Below, in pieces: positions 11,971 through 23,689 of a DNA stretch of 64,000 bases. Below the pieces are notes generated by a model that worked only from the letters and a program-made list of their open reading frames with translations, did not search any database and had not been told where the DNA came from. The stretch comes from Chrysogorgia sp. JL179-B06 (Eukaryota; Cnidaria; Anthozoa; Scleralcyonacea; Chrysogorgiidae), in the NCBI GenBank assembly GCA_035772405.1, contig JAYKKM010000350.1, forward strand, positions 1,612,001 to 1,676,000. Reading direction: 5' to 3'. The translations under genes were made by a program, and so were the position numbers. Within the stretch, counting starts at the first letter, position 1. Each line of letters begins with the position of its first letter.

Positions 11971-12253
11971 GTTATTTACCGGCTAGAAGGTCCGTACTGG
12001 AAAAATATTTTCCCGAAGTCTCAGAAGCGGCCCGAGACCGAAGGCCGCTTCTGAGACTGAGGGAAAATATTTTCCCAGTACATACCGACCAAAACGGTAA
12101 ATAACGTGTTTATTTTTTTTGAGCAAAGTCAAAAAAATTGCAACGTTTTGGTGCGAAAAGTTGCGAGAGGTCCGTACTGGTGTGATACGGACCTCGTACT
12201 CAGCCAATCAAAAGGCTCTATTTTAGTTACGGACCTGAGTTACGGACCTCAAA
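11971..12253. repeat. Foldback repeat copy 2
   Basis: Nearly identical to copy 1 across both the hairpin (11,971-12,105) and the tail. Differences include GGCTAGAAGG for TTTTGGTCGG in the left arm and an extra GAAGG at the apex. It is followed by an AT-dinucleotide run, as copy 1 is preceded by one. Confidence 0.85.
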
Positions 12254-12420
12254 AAATATATATATTAGTGGTCGGAAAATAGTTCAACACTTCGGTTACA
12301 CACAATTGATCAGGCATACTTGAGATCACCAGATCAAGTATATTATTGAAAATGAAAATGGTCGTTAAGGATATCAATGAACAATTGTTCATTTCACCCT
12401 ACAAATTTATCTGTTGACTC

Positions 12421-12760
12421 TCATGGGATTTTAGACACGTTTAGGTCGCCAGGAATTATAATATTTTCGAACTTAGTGCAGGCTTCGTCGAGGAATTCAC
12501 TAAATAAAATAATCCAACTTTGCTCAGTGTCCGGGGGTCTATAGACTGAACAAGAGGAATTTCTTGTTTTACTTTGACTGCTACAAGTTCCAAATTTGAG
12601 CTTGTTGATGAAATAAACTCCTTCATTTAAAGGTGGCTGGCTTGACTGCAATCAAAACACTGCCAGCGCGGCGTGCTTCTGTCCTTTCTATAGCCAAAAT
12701 GTCTTTATTCAACCATGTTTCGGTTACACAAACAACATCCGAGTCATTAGTGTAGATAAG
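12421..12760 (-). pseudogene. LINE endonuclease fragment
   Basis: The minus strand reads VCVTETWLNKDI near 12,740 and then, with a frameshift, GVYFINKLKF, VYRPPDTEQSW and IIIPGDLNVS. These match the TETWL, GGV, YRPP and GDxN landmarks of the apurinic-like endonuclease of L2/CR1 LINEs. Only this domain is present, so it is a truncated fossil. Confidence 0.75.
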
Positions 12761-12932
12761 ATCTTGAAACCGATGCATGTTGTGAACCATCATGATCCAA
12801 TGTTAGATTTGTGTACACTTCAAGCTTCTTGCGTTCAACAAAACGCATTTGACATTAGATTTGATCCGACCACAATAAGGACCGGGTTGACTTATAATAT
12901 CCCCACAGAAGTAGGAGCCCACATTAGAAGCG

Positions 12933-13384
12933 CCCGGAGAAAGTGTGTAATTTATGCTCGCAAAGTGTGATGGGATGTGTTCATAGATACTTTACTGTGA
13001 TTGGTTGATTAATGAGGTTGTTTCTATGGTTACACGGTCAGAGAATCACTTGAACTCAAGACTGCTGTCAGCGAACACGTTTTTATTAAAAGCAAGCGAT
13101 AAATATTTTGATCTATTTTAAACGGAATTCTATTTTGGAAGAGGAAAATGAATAGTTTTAAATCCAAGAATAGTTTGCCTGAATACAAAGCTTGAATATA
13201 TCCTCTGTTTCAGCGCCGAGTTACATAATAATCTGAGTTAAATTTCTCAAAGATTATCTTGTCGCAGGCTGGTCGATAGCTAATTTTCCGAGGTTGACCG
13301 CGAGGCATCATGGGACAGTTACCTCAATTATTGAGGTACATGTCCCACAATGCACAAAGCGCAAAATTACACACTTTATCCGGG
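12933..13384. mobile_element. Candidate MITE with ~26 bp terminal inverted repeats
   Basis: The left end (12,933-12,960) reads CCCGGAGAAAGTGTGTAATT. The right end (13,359-13,384), read on the minus strand, gives CCCGGATAAAGTGTGTAATT. Inverted similarity goes on inward (ATGGGATGTG versus GTGGGACATG). An internal palindrome (TGGGACAGTTACCTC with GAGGTACATGTCCCA) lies at 13,311-13,348. No coding capacity is seen. No target duplication was found. Confidence 0.65.
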
Positions 13385-13396
13385 CTCATGTAATTG

Positions 13397-13651
13397 TCAT
13401 GAGACATAACCATTGAAATTTGAGAAATTACGTGTAGAAATCACAACAAGTTTACATCTCCTGATGACGAAGGCAGATGAGACAGGAGGTTTAAAAATCC
13501 TCCAGGCCAAAGTGTCGAAACCTTCTTCAATAGACATTGTTGGCAAATGGACAGAAGAACGCCAGATACAGTGAAGTCGAGAATAAAGCAACAGAAATTG
13601 TAGAACAATCGCCAAGAAGACAGAGCAAACGGACATACGTCCAAACGCCAT
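13397..13651 (-). other. Possible signal-peptide exon, low support
   Basis: A minus-strand frame begins MAFGRMSVCSVFLAIVLQFL, shaped like a secretory signal peptide, and runs 84 residues with no known domain. It could be the first exon of a host gene or chance. No downstream exon was identified. Confidence 0.2.
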
Positions 13652-13654
13652 CTT

Positions 13655-14215
13655 ACAATAGTATAGACTGGTTTAACTTGCTCACAAACGAAGTTTTCGC
13701 AAATAACGTCTCCTGATGTTATCCTCTTGACTGTTTACAGCAATGGTCGTCAGACAAAGCAGAGTTAAAGAGATCGAATGATGTCATAGTTGTCTTCATC
13801 ATTTGTCGATGTCATAGTTGTCTTCCTGTGATAGTTTCTTTCACTTGGAGTATTGACATATTGCAAAATTATCAAATATGAATATAGCAAAACATTAGAA
13901 AATGTGGTAACGCCTACAGGTATTTTCAGCCGTTACTGTTTAAGGTCAATTTGATTCACCAGGGATTGATACATTTAGTCACCAATCTACACAGATATTT
14001 TTTGCTTGATGCCATAAGTTTTATAATAAAACGATGCTTGTGTCACTGCCAATTGAGTCTTTAGGTTTGTTTTTTACTATAGGGCCAACTAGGCAACATT
14101 ACAAAATTATAATTTCATGACTACATGACTGTCAACTAGTATATTAATAGCGACTTTAAATCTTATTTTACATTTTTATTTATATGGCTCTTATTTGTGT
14201 TTCGTACAAGCAGTA
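13655..14215. other. No gene recognised
   Basis: Non-coding appearance. A GATGTCATAGTTGTCTTC unit is duplicated at about 13,777-13,826. Confidence 0.4.
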
Positions 14216-14900
14216 TGAATGAATGAATAAATGAAATACTTTATTGAAGTGTCAAGGTGTTTAGCATTGTCAACTAATTGGGGACACTATTTAACTAAAA
14301 TGTTTACATGGTATACTAAAAGAGTAGTATCATTGAAGAGTTCAATGATAAAAATAGAAGTCTAAGGTATCCTATTTACAATCTATAAATAATTAAAATG
14401 AGTTAACTAGAACTACATAAAATACAATTGGAGCAATTTTCTTGTAAGAGAGTTAAATCTCTTTTCCTAATATTGTTTTTAAAATCTTTTAAGCTATTTT
14501 TATCTCTATCATTGGATGTCAGACTAGACCATAAATGTGGTCCGAAATACCTAAACCTAACTTGACTAAAATCAGCATTTCGTAAGTTGTAATGACTTTT
14601 GGAGACGTTAAAAAGTTCTGTAATATATAGTGGCGTGAGACAGTTTTTTACTTTATACATGGTGATAGATATGTCTTGTACTCGTCTGTTATATAGACTT
14701 GTTAGTCCTGCTCGTCGTAGAAGTTCCTCGTAGGGCTCTGCTTTGGAGTTGAATATCACTGAGGGCCCGCTCCTGGACTCGTTCTAGTTTCCGTCTATCA
14801 GATGCCCTGCAGAAGTGCCAAAAACTGCGGCAATATGTCAGGTTATTGAGGTTATTAATAATACACGTAATAGCCTTGGCAATACGGTGGACGTAATCGG
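14216..14900 (-). mobile_element. 5'-truncated LINE (RT C-terminus and 3' tail)
   Basis: The minus strand from about 14,850 reads RASDRRKLERVQERAL and continues, after a shift, in the frame 14759-14403: YEELLRRAGLTSLYNRRVQD, MYKVKNCLTPLYI and YNLRNADFSQVRFRYFGPHL. This is the typical C-terminal end of a CR1/L2 RT protein. The 3' end is marked by a GAATGAATGAATAAAT tail at 14,216-14,232. The 5' end is truncated near 14,900. Confidence 0.8.
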
Positions 14901-15800
14901 AAAAATAGCTGTGTTGTAAGGCCTTCTAAAGAGGGCCTAAAGACTCAAGAAAAATAATTATTGTGGTCGCCGCGGTGGTCACGTTATGAACGTTTGAACT
15001 GCTTACGAACGTTCATTACGGTTTTACGAAGAAACGGGAAGCGGTTAACGGTGAAGGAGAAAAAAACGCGGCGGTTTCCGGAAAGACCGACCCCCTATAA
15101 TAGCCCCGCCTCATCAGCACACACAAGAACGATGTAGGATGTAACTCTGCAGACCAGTATCCCAATATTAGATCAGCCGCAGAGGCCGACGAAACGTCAG
15201 TCACCAACAATAGTCTTTCTCAAGACTACAACAACCACGACGATCAACTTCAAACATCTAAGGATACTCTTAGGTTCAAACCATTTACTTTACTATATTC
15301 CAATATCTAGAAAAATATCAGTATCAGCAATCTAAATTATTAGGATTTAAAAATGCACCAATTAAACATTCCTACACACACTAATTAGAACAAAAAATCG
15401 TTGGTGGATATATAATTTGCTTGATTTCTGAATAAGTAGATCTATTTGCATAGCATGGCCAGCTTAATAATTACATCATTTACATTTTTAAGAGGCGAGG
15501 CTAAAACGCGGTTAGGTGGCGGTTTCTAAACGTAACCCTTCGAAAACTTGTTAGGTGGGGAGGTTAGGGTTAGGATCTTAGTTGTTTTCGGGTTGGTTCC
15601 AGTCATCTCTTCACATTTCGACCTTTTGGGTATACTAAAGGGACACGACCCACCCGCCACCTGTGTTTTAGCCCTGCCTTTTTTAAAAGTCCGATTACTT
15701 TTCAAAACTTAATTTAAAATTTGTCAAAGTACTAGTGCTTTGTAATTACATTACATTATTTGTAATTACAGCTCAAAATTATAAAAAATATATCACTTTT
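14900..15800. other. No gene recognised; GAAACGTC motif
   Basis: No coding signal. GGCCGACGAAACGTCAG at about 15,183-15,199 resembles the 3' end motif of Penelope-like elements, but no reverse transcriptase is adjacent. Confidence 0.35.
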
Positions 15801-17682
15801 ACTTCCTCAGAAATATTCTTGAAACCGAGGGTCATTCTTCAACGGCAACGACGTCGATATGGATGGCTTTACATGAGAAACTGCAAGGTACGATTATTTT
15901 GTAAAAGTACTTTTCGCACATTTGTTTACATCTTTTTACCACAATTAAAAAATGTTACCAATTTTTTCATACATTTTGTTTCACATACAGAGAATTCACT
16001 GAACCCATTGAAATCATTGAGACCATTGGCGATTCTGATGTTGCTGGAGTGCTTCTTGCTTCATCGTGTTCTGGTGAGGCCAATGTAGAAGTTAGAGAAG
16101 ACAGGTGGGTAAACTGCATATAAAGGCATTTAGATAATTTTTGTATTCTATACCGTTTATCTATTATTTTCTATATTGTCATTTATGTTTGGTTGCTAGT
16201 TCTATATCATTATTTGTTTCATTATATATTTGTATATAGTGACAACAAAGCCTATGATGACTTCCTCGAAGATCCAGCTGTTACGTAAGTAATGTACCTA
16301 AATAATCACTTATCTGAATAATGAACAATAGCATGTACAATCTGACAAATCTAAAATCTCTCAAATTAAGAGAAAGTATGAAACACGCCCAAAAACATCA
16401 TCATTAACTTTCAAACATTCTGCTGTTTTCAGAGTGTTGCATGTTGTATTTAACCTAATACAAGCCTTGTAAGGTGTTGCTGCAAAATTATCCTGTCTGC
16501 CATCTTTTATGTAAGGGAAAAGACCAAGCAAGGGCAGGATAATATTTTCATGATTATACTTTGTTATATCTGTGTATGTAATTTTTTAGAACTAACTGGA
16601 AACAAGCTATAGCCATAAAACAAATGTGAAAAATTTTATAGTTAGAAATTTAAGCAGTTTAGCAATTGTTAGAGTGAACTAGATAGTGAGTCTCGGAGCA
16701 GGACGGAAATAGCTTCCTTCCACAAACGAGTAGGAAAGAGCAACCGAACCTATACCGTTTCATGTAGAGTCATTTGCAGCGAAAGTAGCCCAGAGGATGA
16801 ATTCAACAGTAAAAGAAAGATAAATGTCATCCCAAATGCTCAGTCAACTGTTCAACGGGCAGCGAATGTAATTGAACTTTTAGAACAAATACCAGAGTTT
16901 GAGATTATTGTGGATGATAACGGGCACTTATTGCGTATTCGAAGCAAGATCTACACTTGCTCGCTCCTTTTGGTGGTAGCACTTATCACACTTACCATTA
17001 ACCAATTGTTGGTAAATTTCCTCCAATAAATGTAGATTTATTGCGAACGACCCGCTGGACCTCCCAAAGAAGAATTTTGAACAGCCGCAGCATGCCATAG
17101 AATACTTGAAGTCAGTTGGGTCAAGGAAGAGCGAGGCAGGTAGCTGTGGTAAAAAACCAATGTTGAATGGCTCTGGGTATTGTAAAATCAATGGCAGCAG
17201 CAATTTAGTACAAAGCCTGTATAGCCAAGCTTCAAGCAGCGGGTGCTGATGTAGGTGACTTGGCTGGCATTTGTGAAAACTTTCCATCGATGTTATCAGT
17301 TGCATGCCCCTACATTGATAGAAAGACTTCAGAGTATCTTTCCAACCTTTACCAAGCACTGGTATCCCACCCACTTTTATGTAACTGCAGATAAGTCAAC
17401 CAATCATCAAGTTACCAACCAGGTCACCATGGTTTGCGCTATTGTTGATGGGAAAGGTTATGGATGGCCAGTACCTCCACGCTCCGTTCATAGCTGCCAT
17501 GAATGAACCAATTCTCCAGCAGCTAGATGACAGCTTCTCGTGCAATGAGAATTTCAATGGGCCCATTGGTTGGATAAAGTCTTTGGCAAATTTAAAGAAA
17601 CAATTTTTGTCGACCATCTGCTGAAGAGAACAGCACTTTTCCACCAACTATTATTTGGCCATGGATAGCAAGATGCACAGTG

Positions 17683-17702
17683 TAATAATAATAATAATAA
17701 TA
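17683..17702. repeat. (TAA)n microsatellite
   Basis: A run of TAA units at the 3' end of the LINE inserted in the 15.8-21.1 kb gene. Confidence 0.8.
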
Positions 17703-19850
17703 AAAACATTTATTTAAACACGATAGGTATTACAGCAAAGTTGATGTGGTCGTGTATTTACATATGGTTTAGTCTTATCTACCCTACATAATTAACCCTA
17801 CTTAATCATTACTTACAAAAAGTTTATGTTAAGCTAAAACTTAATCTTATCTACCCTAACTTAGTTATTACTTACAAATTTAAAAGTTAATATTAATCTA
17901 AAACGTCTTTATCGCTCGTTTGAAATTGTTTGTTTCGGTTAGATCTCTGGTACTATTGTCCAAGGAGTTCCATAGGATAGATGCTTGATTGATGCTTCGG
18001 TGGTAAAATAGTATGTTTTCGTCTTAAATTATATGAACTGCTATACTTTTCAAATAAAATCTGCAATGTTGCTGGGGAATAGCCGTGATAACATTTATGT
18101 AATGTAACAACTTTTGTGTGTGCATGTCCTTAAGTGATTTCCACTTTGTGTAAGCAAGCACTTCACTTGTCGGAATTTGCCAATTCAGATTATAAATACA
18201 TTTAGCGGGTCTTGGTTCCACTAGAGCCCCATACAACTATTCCGTACGTTGTTAGATGGTAATATGACTTTAAAATAGAAATCCACTTTGGCTTTAGTTG
18301 GCAAAAAGCGAAGAGACTTTAAAAGATTAAGCTTCTGTGAATATACGATCTGGCCAGTCCTGTTATGTGAACCTGCCATTTCATTTGATTGTCTATTTCA
18401 AGCCCCAAACATCTTGAGGACTCGACTTGTCTAATGTAACTTTCTCCTAGTTTGATTCCTTGCAGCGGGCCAACAAATTTACCTGCACCTAGTAACATGA
18501 ATTCCGTTTTGCCAGAATGGTGTTAAAAAATTACGGCTGCACCACTCGTATAATTTATTAAAAACTTTGTTAAGGGCGATCACAACCAAGTCTGGATCGG
18601 AGTATCGTCTGCGTACATAAAAATTTCTTCGGTATCCCTTCTTCGTTACATGTCAGGCAAATCGTTACAGTAAATTGAAAACAAAATAGGCCCCAACACT
18701 GATCCTTGAGGTACTCCATATTTAACTGACATGGGTCTTGATTTCTGTCCGTTTACTGTCGTGATTTGTGAACGATCTGATAGATAGTCCTTGATCCATA
18801 ACAAAGATCCCCTGAAATGCCAAGACCTTGCAGTTTGTAAAGCAGTACTTCGTGTGATATGGAGTCGAATGCCTTCCGAAAATCGACAAACACGACACCG
18901 ACTACTTAGTGTCTATCAAGTACCATTCTCCAGTCCTCTGTCATCTTGACAAGTAATAACTCGATTGAGTGTTGTTTTTTGTATGCCCATTGCCGATTGT
19001 TGCTGAGTCCGTGATCTATGATGTGAGATACCATTGTAGAACTCACAGCCAATTCCATGATTTTCCCTGGGACACAAAGTAGGGATAGTGGGCGGTAATT
19101 TTTATCCATCTGTTTCTTCGTCCTTCTTGAATATAGCTGGGTGCCACATTGGCGGTCTTCCAGGTGCTTGGGACAAGATTAGATGTAATACTGCTTGTGT
19201 ACAGGGACATTAATGATGGAATTAACCCCTCACCTGCATATTTTAGTAGTTTTGGTGATACTTTATCACATGCTTTACCTTCTTTTTGACCACATGCTTT
19301 ATCTTCTTTTAAGTTCTTCAAACTCTGTGCTATGATTTCATTCGACATGGCTGTAACCATCACTGTTGGAGTTATTATGGAAATGTAGGAGAAGGGTTCC
19401 ATGCAGTTGAATACTGGAAATTCATTCGCCAATTTTTCACCAACCATGGAGAAATACATATTCAGTAGTTCGGCTTTTCCCTGCTCTGAAGTTTCTATTT
19501 TACCCTAAGAGAACGAACGACCACGAACTATGGACAAAATACCGTAAATTAAGGAACATTGTAACGAAAGAAAGTTAGGTCTGTTTTATACCGGTCGTTC
19601 ATCAAATGTCGTATCTGTGGGGTGATCCATGGATAGAGTTCTTATTTCTATCTCTTTGTAAGGAGCATGTTTGTCACAGATGTCATTAAACAAGGTTAAC
19701 CACGCTTGATATTGATCGTCTGGATTTTCAAACGTTGAACATACTACCCCAGGTGCTTCCTCGATTTCTTTTGCGAACATGCTGTTGTTGAACCGTCTGT
19801 AACTTCGTGCCCTTACTATTTTAGGAGTAAAAGTGTAGCTTGTCATACGT
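17683..19850 (-). mobile_element. LINE inserted in the multi-exon gene
   Basis: A (TAA)n tail at 17,683-17,702 marks the 3' end on the minus strand. Frames 19903-19586, 19459-19043 and 19109-18906 read the linker (ARSYRRFNNSMFAKE, FNDICDKHAPY), then LKYAGEGLIPSLMSLYTSS, MDKNYRPLSLLCVPGK and AYKKQHSIELLLVKM of an RT domain. The complement of 18,700-18,850 continues with VPQGSVLGP-like sequence and KAFDSISHE-like sequence. The element is 5'-truncated near 19,850. The interrupted gene is in frame-compatible halves on either side (DHLLKRTALFHQL before, MTNAYAHQHF after). Confidence 0.8.
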
Positions 19851-21083
19851 CCAAAGATCTTTCCCTTCCTTTCCGAATGACAAACGCTTATGCCCATCAA
19901 CATTTCATGAGCTCCAGCTACTTGTCAAAAACCTGGAGAGTTTGGAAGCTTATATTGAAACATTTAAAGATCATGACAACCGCGCTGACTTGAGTACGGT
20001 CACGACTTTGTCATTGATTTGTTGGGTGTGCTCGACCTGTTGTGGGCTCTGGTTTTCCTAATGTTACAATGTCAAGCAAACTGGTGTCCTGGCTGGAAGC
20101 TGTGTAATTACGTGCCTTTGGTTAAATGTCAGATGGAGAAATTTATCGAGCAGTTAAGAAAAGACATTCCTGATGCTGCCATCTGTCCATGACTACATCG
20201 ACTCAAAGACAAAGCAGATGCGCTACCGCCACTGCAAACTTGTTGAAGGCAGATAGTGGTGGAAGATGAAAATGGCAAGCCATTGGAATGGGAGGCACGA
20301 GAGCCAGATGAATGCCTGTTAGATTTGCAGGGTCTGTCACAAAAAGTCATTGATGAGCTGAGGGCCGTTTCCAAATTAGCTATTCCGATCTCAACAAGAC
20401 ACTCCATGAATGCTTAGATTTTGGTAGACTTTTCACTGCATTGTGTGGAATGCGATGTGATGGCAGAACACCTGTGGACAAGCAGACGTTTTCGGTGCAT
20501 GGAGCAGCAGAGTTTCGCCACTGTGTTACATTTGTATATCACAGATGCCTCATGTCGCAGACATGATCATGGTATTGGGAAGCAAGTTGTCTGCCACAGT
20601 CTTTTGGAGATCAAAAAAGGATTGATTGAAGTTGTCTGGGAGATGTTCCTGTTGCATTTCTGGAATTTTTCAAGAAAATGAAGGAAAGCGAACCAGATAA
20701 TGTCATAATGGAAAAGATTCGTTGGAAATCCCCACACTTCGTCAAGTTGTGGCGCTTACGAAGTTTGACTTATGTGCACCCAAGAAATTAATGCTGTCAG
20801 AGATCTTCCAAGTTGAACTCACAGCAGTGGTGAAACTATGGAAGTCCTTCTCCAGGAAGAAAATGTGATCAAGGCACTGTACAATAATGACTCATCTTTT
20901 TACTCCATCGCTGGACCCGAATTTTGTCTTGTTTTTTTTTTTTACATAATGTATGCAAAGACTGGAACGGAGGCAGTGGTAGAATCGTTCTACCGTGTTA
21001 TCAACTGTGCTAAAGTTGATTGGTGTCTTCTGCCAGTGGTTCAATGTGAATCAGCTCTTACTGAAATGGAACGACTTACATAG

Positions 21084-21300
21084 AATGTGACCAAGATGCT
21101 GGGCTCGAACATCATTTGATACCTGTTTACAGGGACAAACGCTCTTGGAAAAAGAGTGCGGGAGACTTGTCCAAAGTGGTGAACAGGATTGTGCGTTCTC
21201 CTCCTAAATTGCCTTTCCTCTTAGATTTTGAACATAAAAATGAATTACTTTTACTGCCAATACATTTTTGTGTCTTTTCTTACATCTGTTACGTGCCGAG
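21084..21300. other. No gene recognised
   Basis: Short plus-strand frame at 21,116-21,310 without a known domain, possibly the tail of the preceding gene family. Confidence 0.3.
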
Positions 21301-21531
21301 CTGCTCCTGAATAGAAAACTAGACATGGATAACCCAGAGCCAGAATGGAGAACAATTGGAGAACAATTTAATAGAGTAAAATATCATTTTATATAGTACA
21401 CTATTGCGTGCAAACCTCACCATAAAAGGAACTACGTCATTTGCATTCTGCGTCATAACAACGCTTAAGGTTTCAACACCTAATCTGATAATTACCATTT
21501 ATGTAAATTCAGCATGCAATCCATGAACGCT
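21301..21531 (+). repeat. Direct repeat, copy 1
   Basis: About 230 bp starting CTGCTCCTGAA and ending CATGAACGCT. It recurs at 22,617-22,820 with small deletions. Confidence 0.85.
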
Positions 21532-22616
21532 GACTGAATTAAAGTCCAGTACAAAAAAAAGAATACACAGATACAGATAAATCGCGCCTTATGTCTTACT
21601 ATCTCTTATAATCTCTTGGTAATTATATACCGTACATTTCTTGCAGGCATATATTTTCTACTACTTATTGAATTATTTGTTTAAATTTACGTACAACATA
21701 AAAAGAGCGCCTTAAATTTGGGCTATTGCTCTTACGTTACGATTTACTGTACCACTGGAAGTAACCAACCATTGATTTTACTTAATTATTATACTACATG
21801 CTTCTCTTCGTCCCTATCTCAAAAGGCCTACTACTCATCATCGCATGCATGCTCGCAACTTCACACCACTTGTGTTCAACAATATACTCCTCGTATACAC
21901 TAATAAACCTAGCTTGTTTATTTTTACTCGTTTATGTTTATTGTTTATTCGTTGGTCTGCCGTTACTACCGAACTTACTCTATCTCTACCAACATAACTG
22001 CATTTATTCTAAATGATCCTCTTTTTGTTTATTTCTTATGCACCGCTTAACTGTTAGTAAGAACCCTAGATATACTCTTGCGTGCACTTAATATTAAGGT
22101 CACATTAAAGTCACGATTATGTTCGAACCAACACAGAAAACGCCAGGACTTCACAGCTGTTACAACGGGAGTCTTTACAGGTGACACTGGATAGGCGATT
22201 TACTTCTGGTACTCCGTACCATATTCGTTTCAAACTCAAAAGTCAAAATACGCAGGAACAACACGTTAAACTCAGACACAACTCACGAACTTTCTCGATT
22301 TTTCGTCTGTCTCTGGTTCCCATTACTTTCCACTACGGTTCTTTTTCTCTTTCTTATTTTCCTTCTCGTTCGTTAATTCAGGCTCTGTCCAAATATCCAT
22401 ATCTCATTCTTTCAGCCTTGATAAGATCGCCGATCGACCATGTCGACGATCTAGTTGTCCATTCAAGCTCTGTGCCTTCACTGTCGATTCGTCCTTTCCA
22501 TCTCACCACTTTTGTTGTTTGGTGTTCTCACTCTCAACTTGTATTTTCCATTTTACCGCTGCCACCAGATTTGTTATTTGTCGAGCTAGGCGTTAGACTT
22601 AGCGCCCTTGACGCTA
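21532..22616. other. 1.1 kb segment between direct repeats
   Basis: Ser- and Tyr-rich open frames (21718-21903, 21798-22016, 22181-22684) show no known domain. The layout repeat-spacer-repeat resembles a small non-coding LTR-type or duplicated element, but no primer-binding site was recognised. Confidence 0.35.
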
Positions 22617-22820
22617 CTGCTCCTGAACACAAAACTAGACATGGACAATCCAGAGCCAGAATGGAGAACAATTTAATAGAGTAAAATTTCATCTTATATA
22701 GTGCACTATTACATGCAAACCTCACCATAAAAGGAACTACGTCATTTACATTCTGCATCATAACAACACCTAATCTGATAATTACCATTTATGTAAATTC
22801 AGCATGCAACCATGAACGCT
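22617..22820 (+). repeat. Direct repeat, copy 2
   Basis: Matches 21,301-21,531 along its length, with both copies carrying GGAACTACGTCATTT and ATTTATGTAAATTCAGCATG in the same order. Confidence 0.85.
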
Positions 22821-23355
22821 ACACATCTATGCTGATCCTGTTTCCTATTTTGAAGTTTAAAAAATGAATTTACCTTACTTTTACATCTGAATTTACCTTA
22901 GCTGCGAATGGTCTTCTGCTGAGGCGAGGGCAAGATAACTTGTAGTTCACGTGCATGCAAATTAAATAACCATGAGAAACAAATTCTGTGTTACGTTTAT
23001 TACTACAATACAAATAGTAAATTTTACTTTCATTTTCGCTTACCAAATTTCGTTATTTCGGTTGTGTCAGTCTGCACAGTGGCCTGGCAAATAGTTGAAA
23101 AACCACCCCCTTGACAATGCGGTATGGTCATGGAAGACTTTTGCATCAAATTTGTAAACTTGTCAGTATACATACATGAACATGTACTGAATGCAAAAAT
23201 GGTTCTATTTGTTTTTCTACTTTGTTTACATATGTAACTGTATGTATTCAATACTGATAAAGATGTTTCAATGGTAGGGGAACTGGTGTGTCTTATTATA
23301 ATTTATAGCAATCCACTGATTGACAATACAAAAGTGGATTCACATATTCAAAGTT
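22821..23355. other. No gene recognised
   Basis: Short frames only, no repeat structure seen. Confidence 0.35.
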
Positions 23356-23356
23356 C

Positions 23357-23420
23357 AAGTTATAGATAAAATATGAGCGGCCGATCTTCGCGAATCGGAC
23401 GCGAATATTTTATCTAACTT
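23357..23420. repeat. Imperfect palindrome, ~28 bp arms
   Basis: Left arm AAGTTATAGATAAAATAT... at 23,357-23,385. The right arm at 23,394-23,420 ends ATATTTTATCTAACTT. The centre is GC-rich (GCGGCCGAT...ATCGGACGC). Confidence 0.75.
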
Positions 23421-23689
23421 ATAGAATTGTTGGACTAGAGTGATGAATACTTTGCTTGAAAGTCGTAGAAAGGTCGAAAATTGCCCAGATTAAGCTGCTA
23501 GTATCTATTAACTTAATTTATTAACTGATAAAACATTGATGTTTTATTAATGAATCTTTTATCCTGTGTTAAAGATACGGATTAAATATTAATTTCTTTT
23601 GAATAATTTTCTTCATGAATTATTAATAAGTGCTGTTACAGGTGTGAAGGTGACTCCGGTATGTAAGCTGTGTGTGATGATGATGATGA

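Larger units (their letters stand above)
15810..21083 (+). pseudogene. Multi-exon gene of a transposon-like family, split by a LINE
   Basis: Exons with GT-AG borders join in frame. One ends at about 15,888 (AAG/GTACGA), one spans 15,991-16,105 (ACAG/AGAATTC to GACAG/GTGGGT), one spans 16,240-16,284 (TATAG/TGACAAC to TTAC/GTAAGT), and one opens at about 16,677. Residues such as ETIGDSDVAGVLLA and DNKAYDDFLEDPAV read through the junctions. Further on, WYPTHFYVTADKSTNHQVT and QVTMVCAIVDGK (17,360-17,460), KVFGKFKETIFVDHLLKRTA (17,576-17,636), MTNAYAHQHFMSSSY (19,882-19,926), SLEAYIETFKDHDN and a C-terminal region to 21,083 follow, with frameshifts. It resembles an uncharacterised, repeated gene family that I associate with DNA transposons. 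The catalytic domain is not identified. Confidence 0.6.

Noticed and set aside
15183..15199. Second hammerhead-like site (GACGAAACGTC)
   Set aside because: The CUGANGA box is missing, and no Penelope coding region is adjacent.
16928..17374. Minus-strand 148-residue open frame
   Set aside because: It lies opposite the plus-strand multi-exon gene, whose residues are coherent across exons; the minus frame has no motif.
22181..22684. 167-residue plus-strand frame
   Set aside because: Serine/leucine/proline-rich low-complexity composition, lies between direct repeats, and its end overlaps repeat copy 2, so it is not a supported gene.
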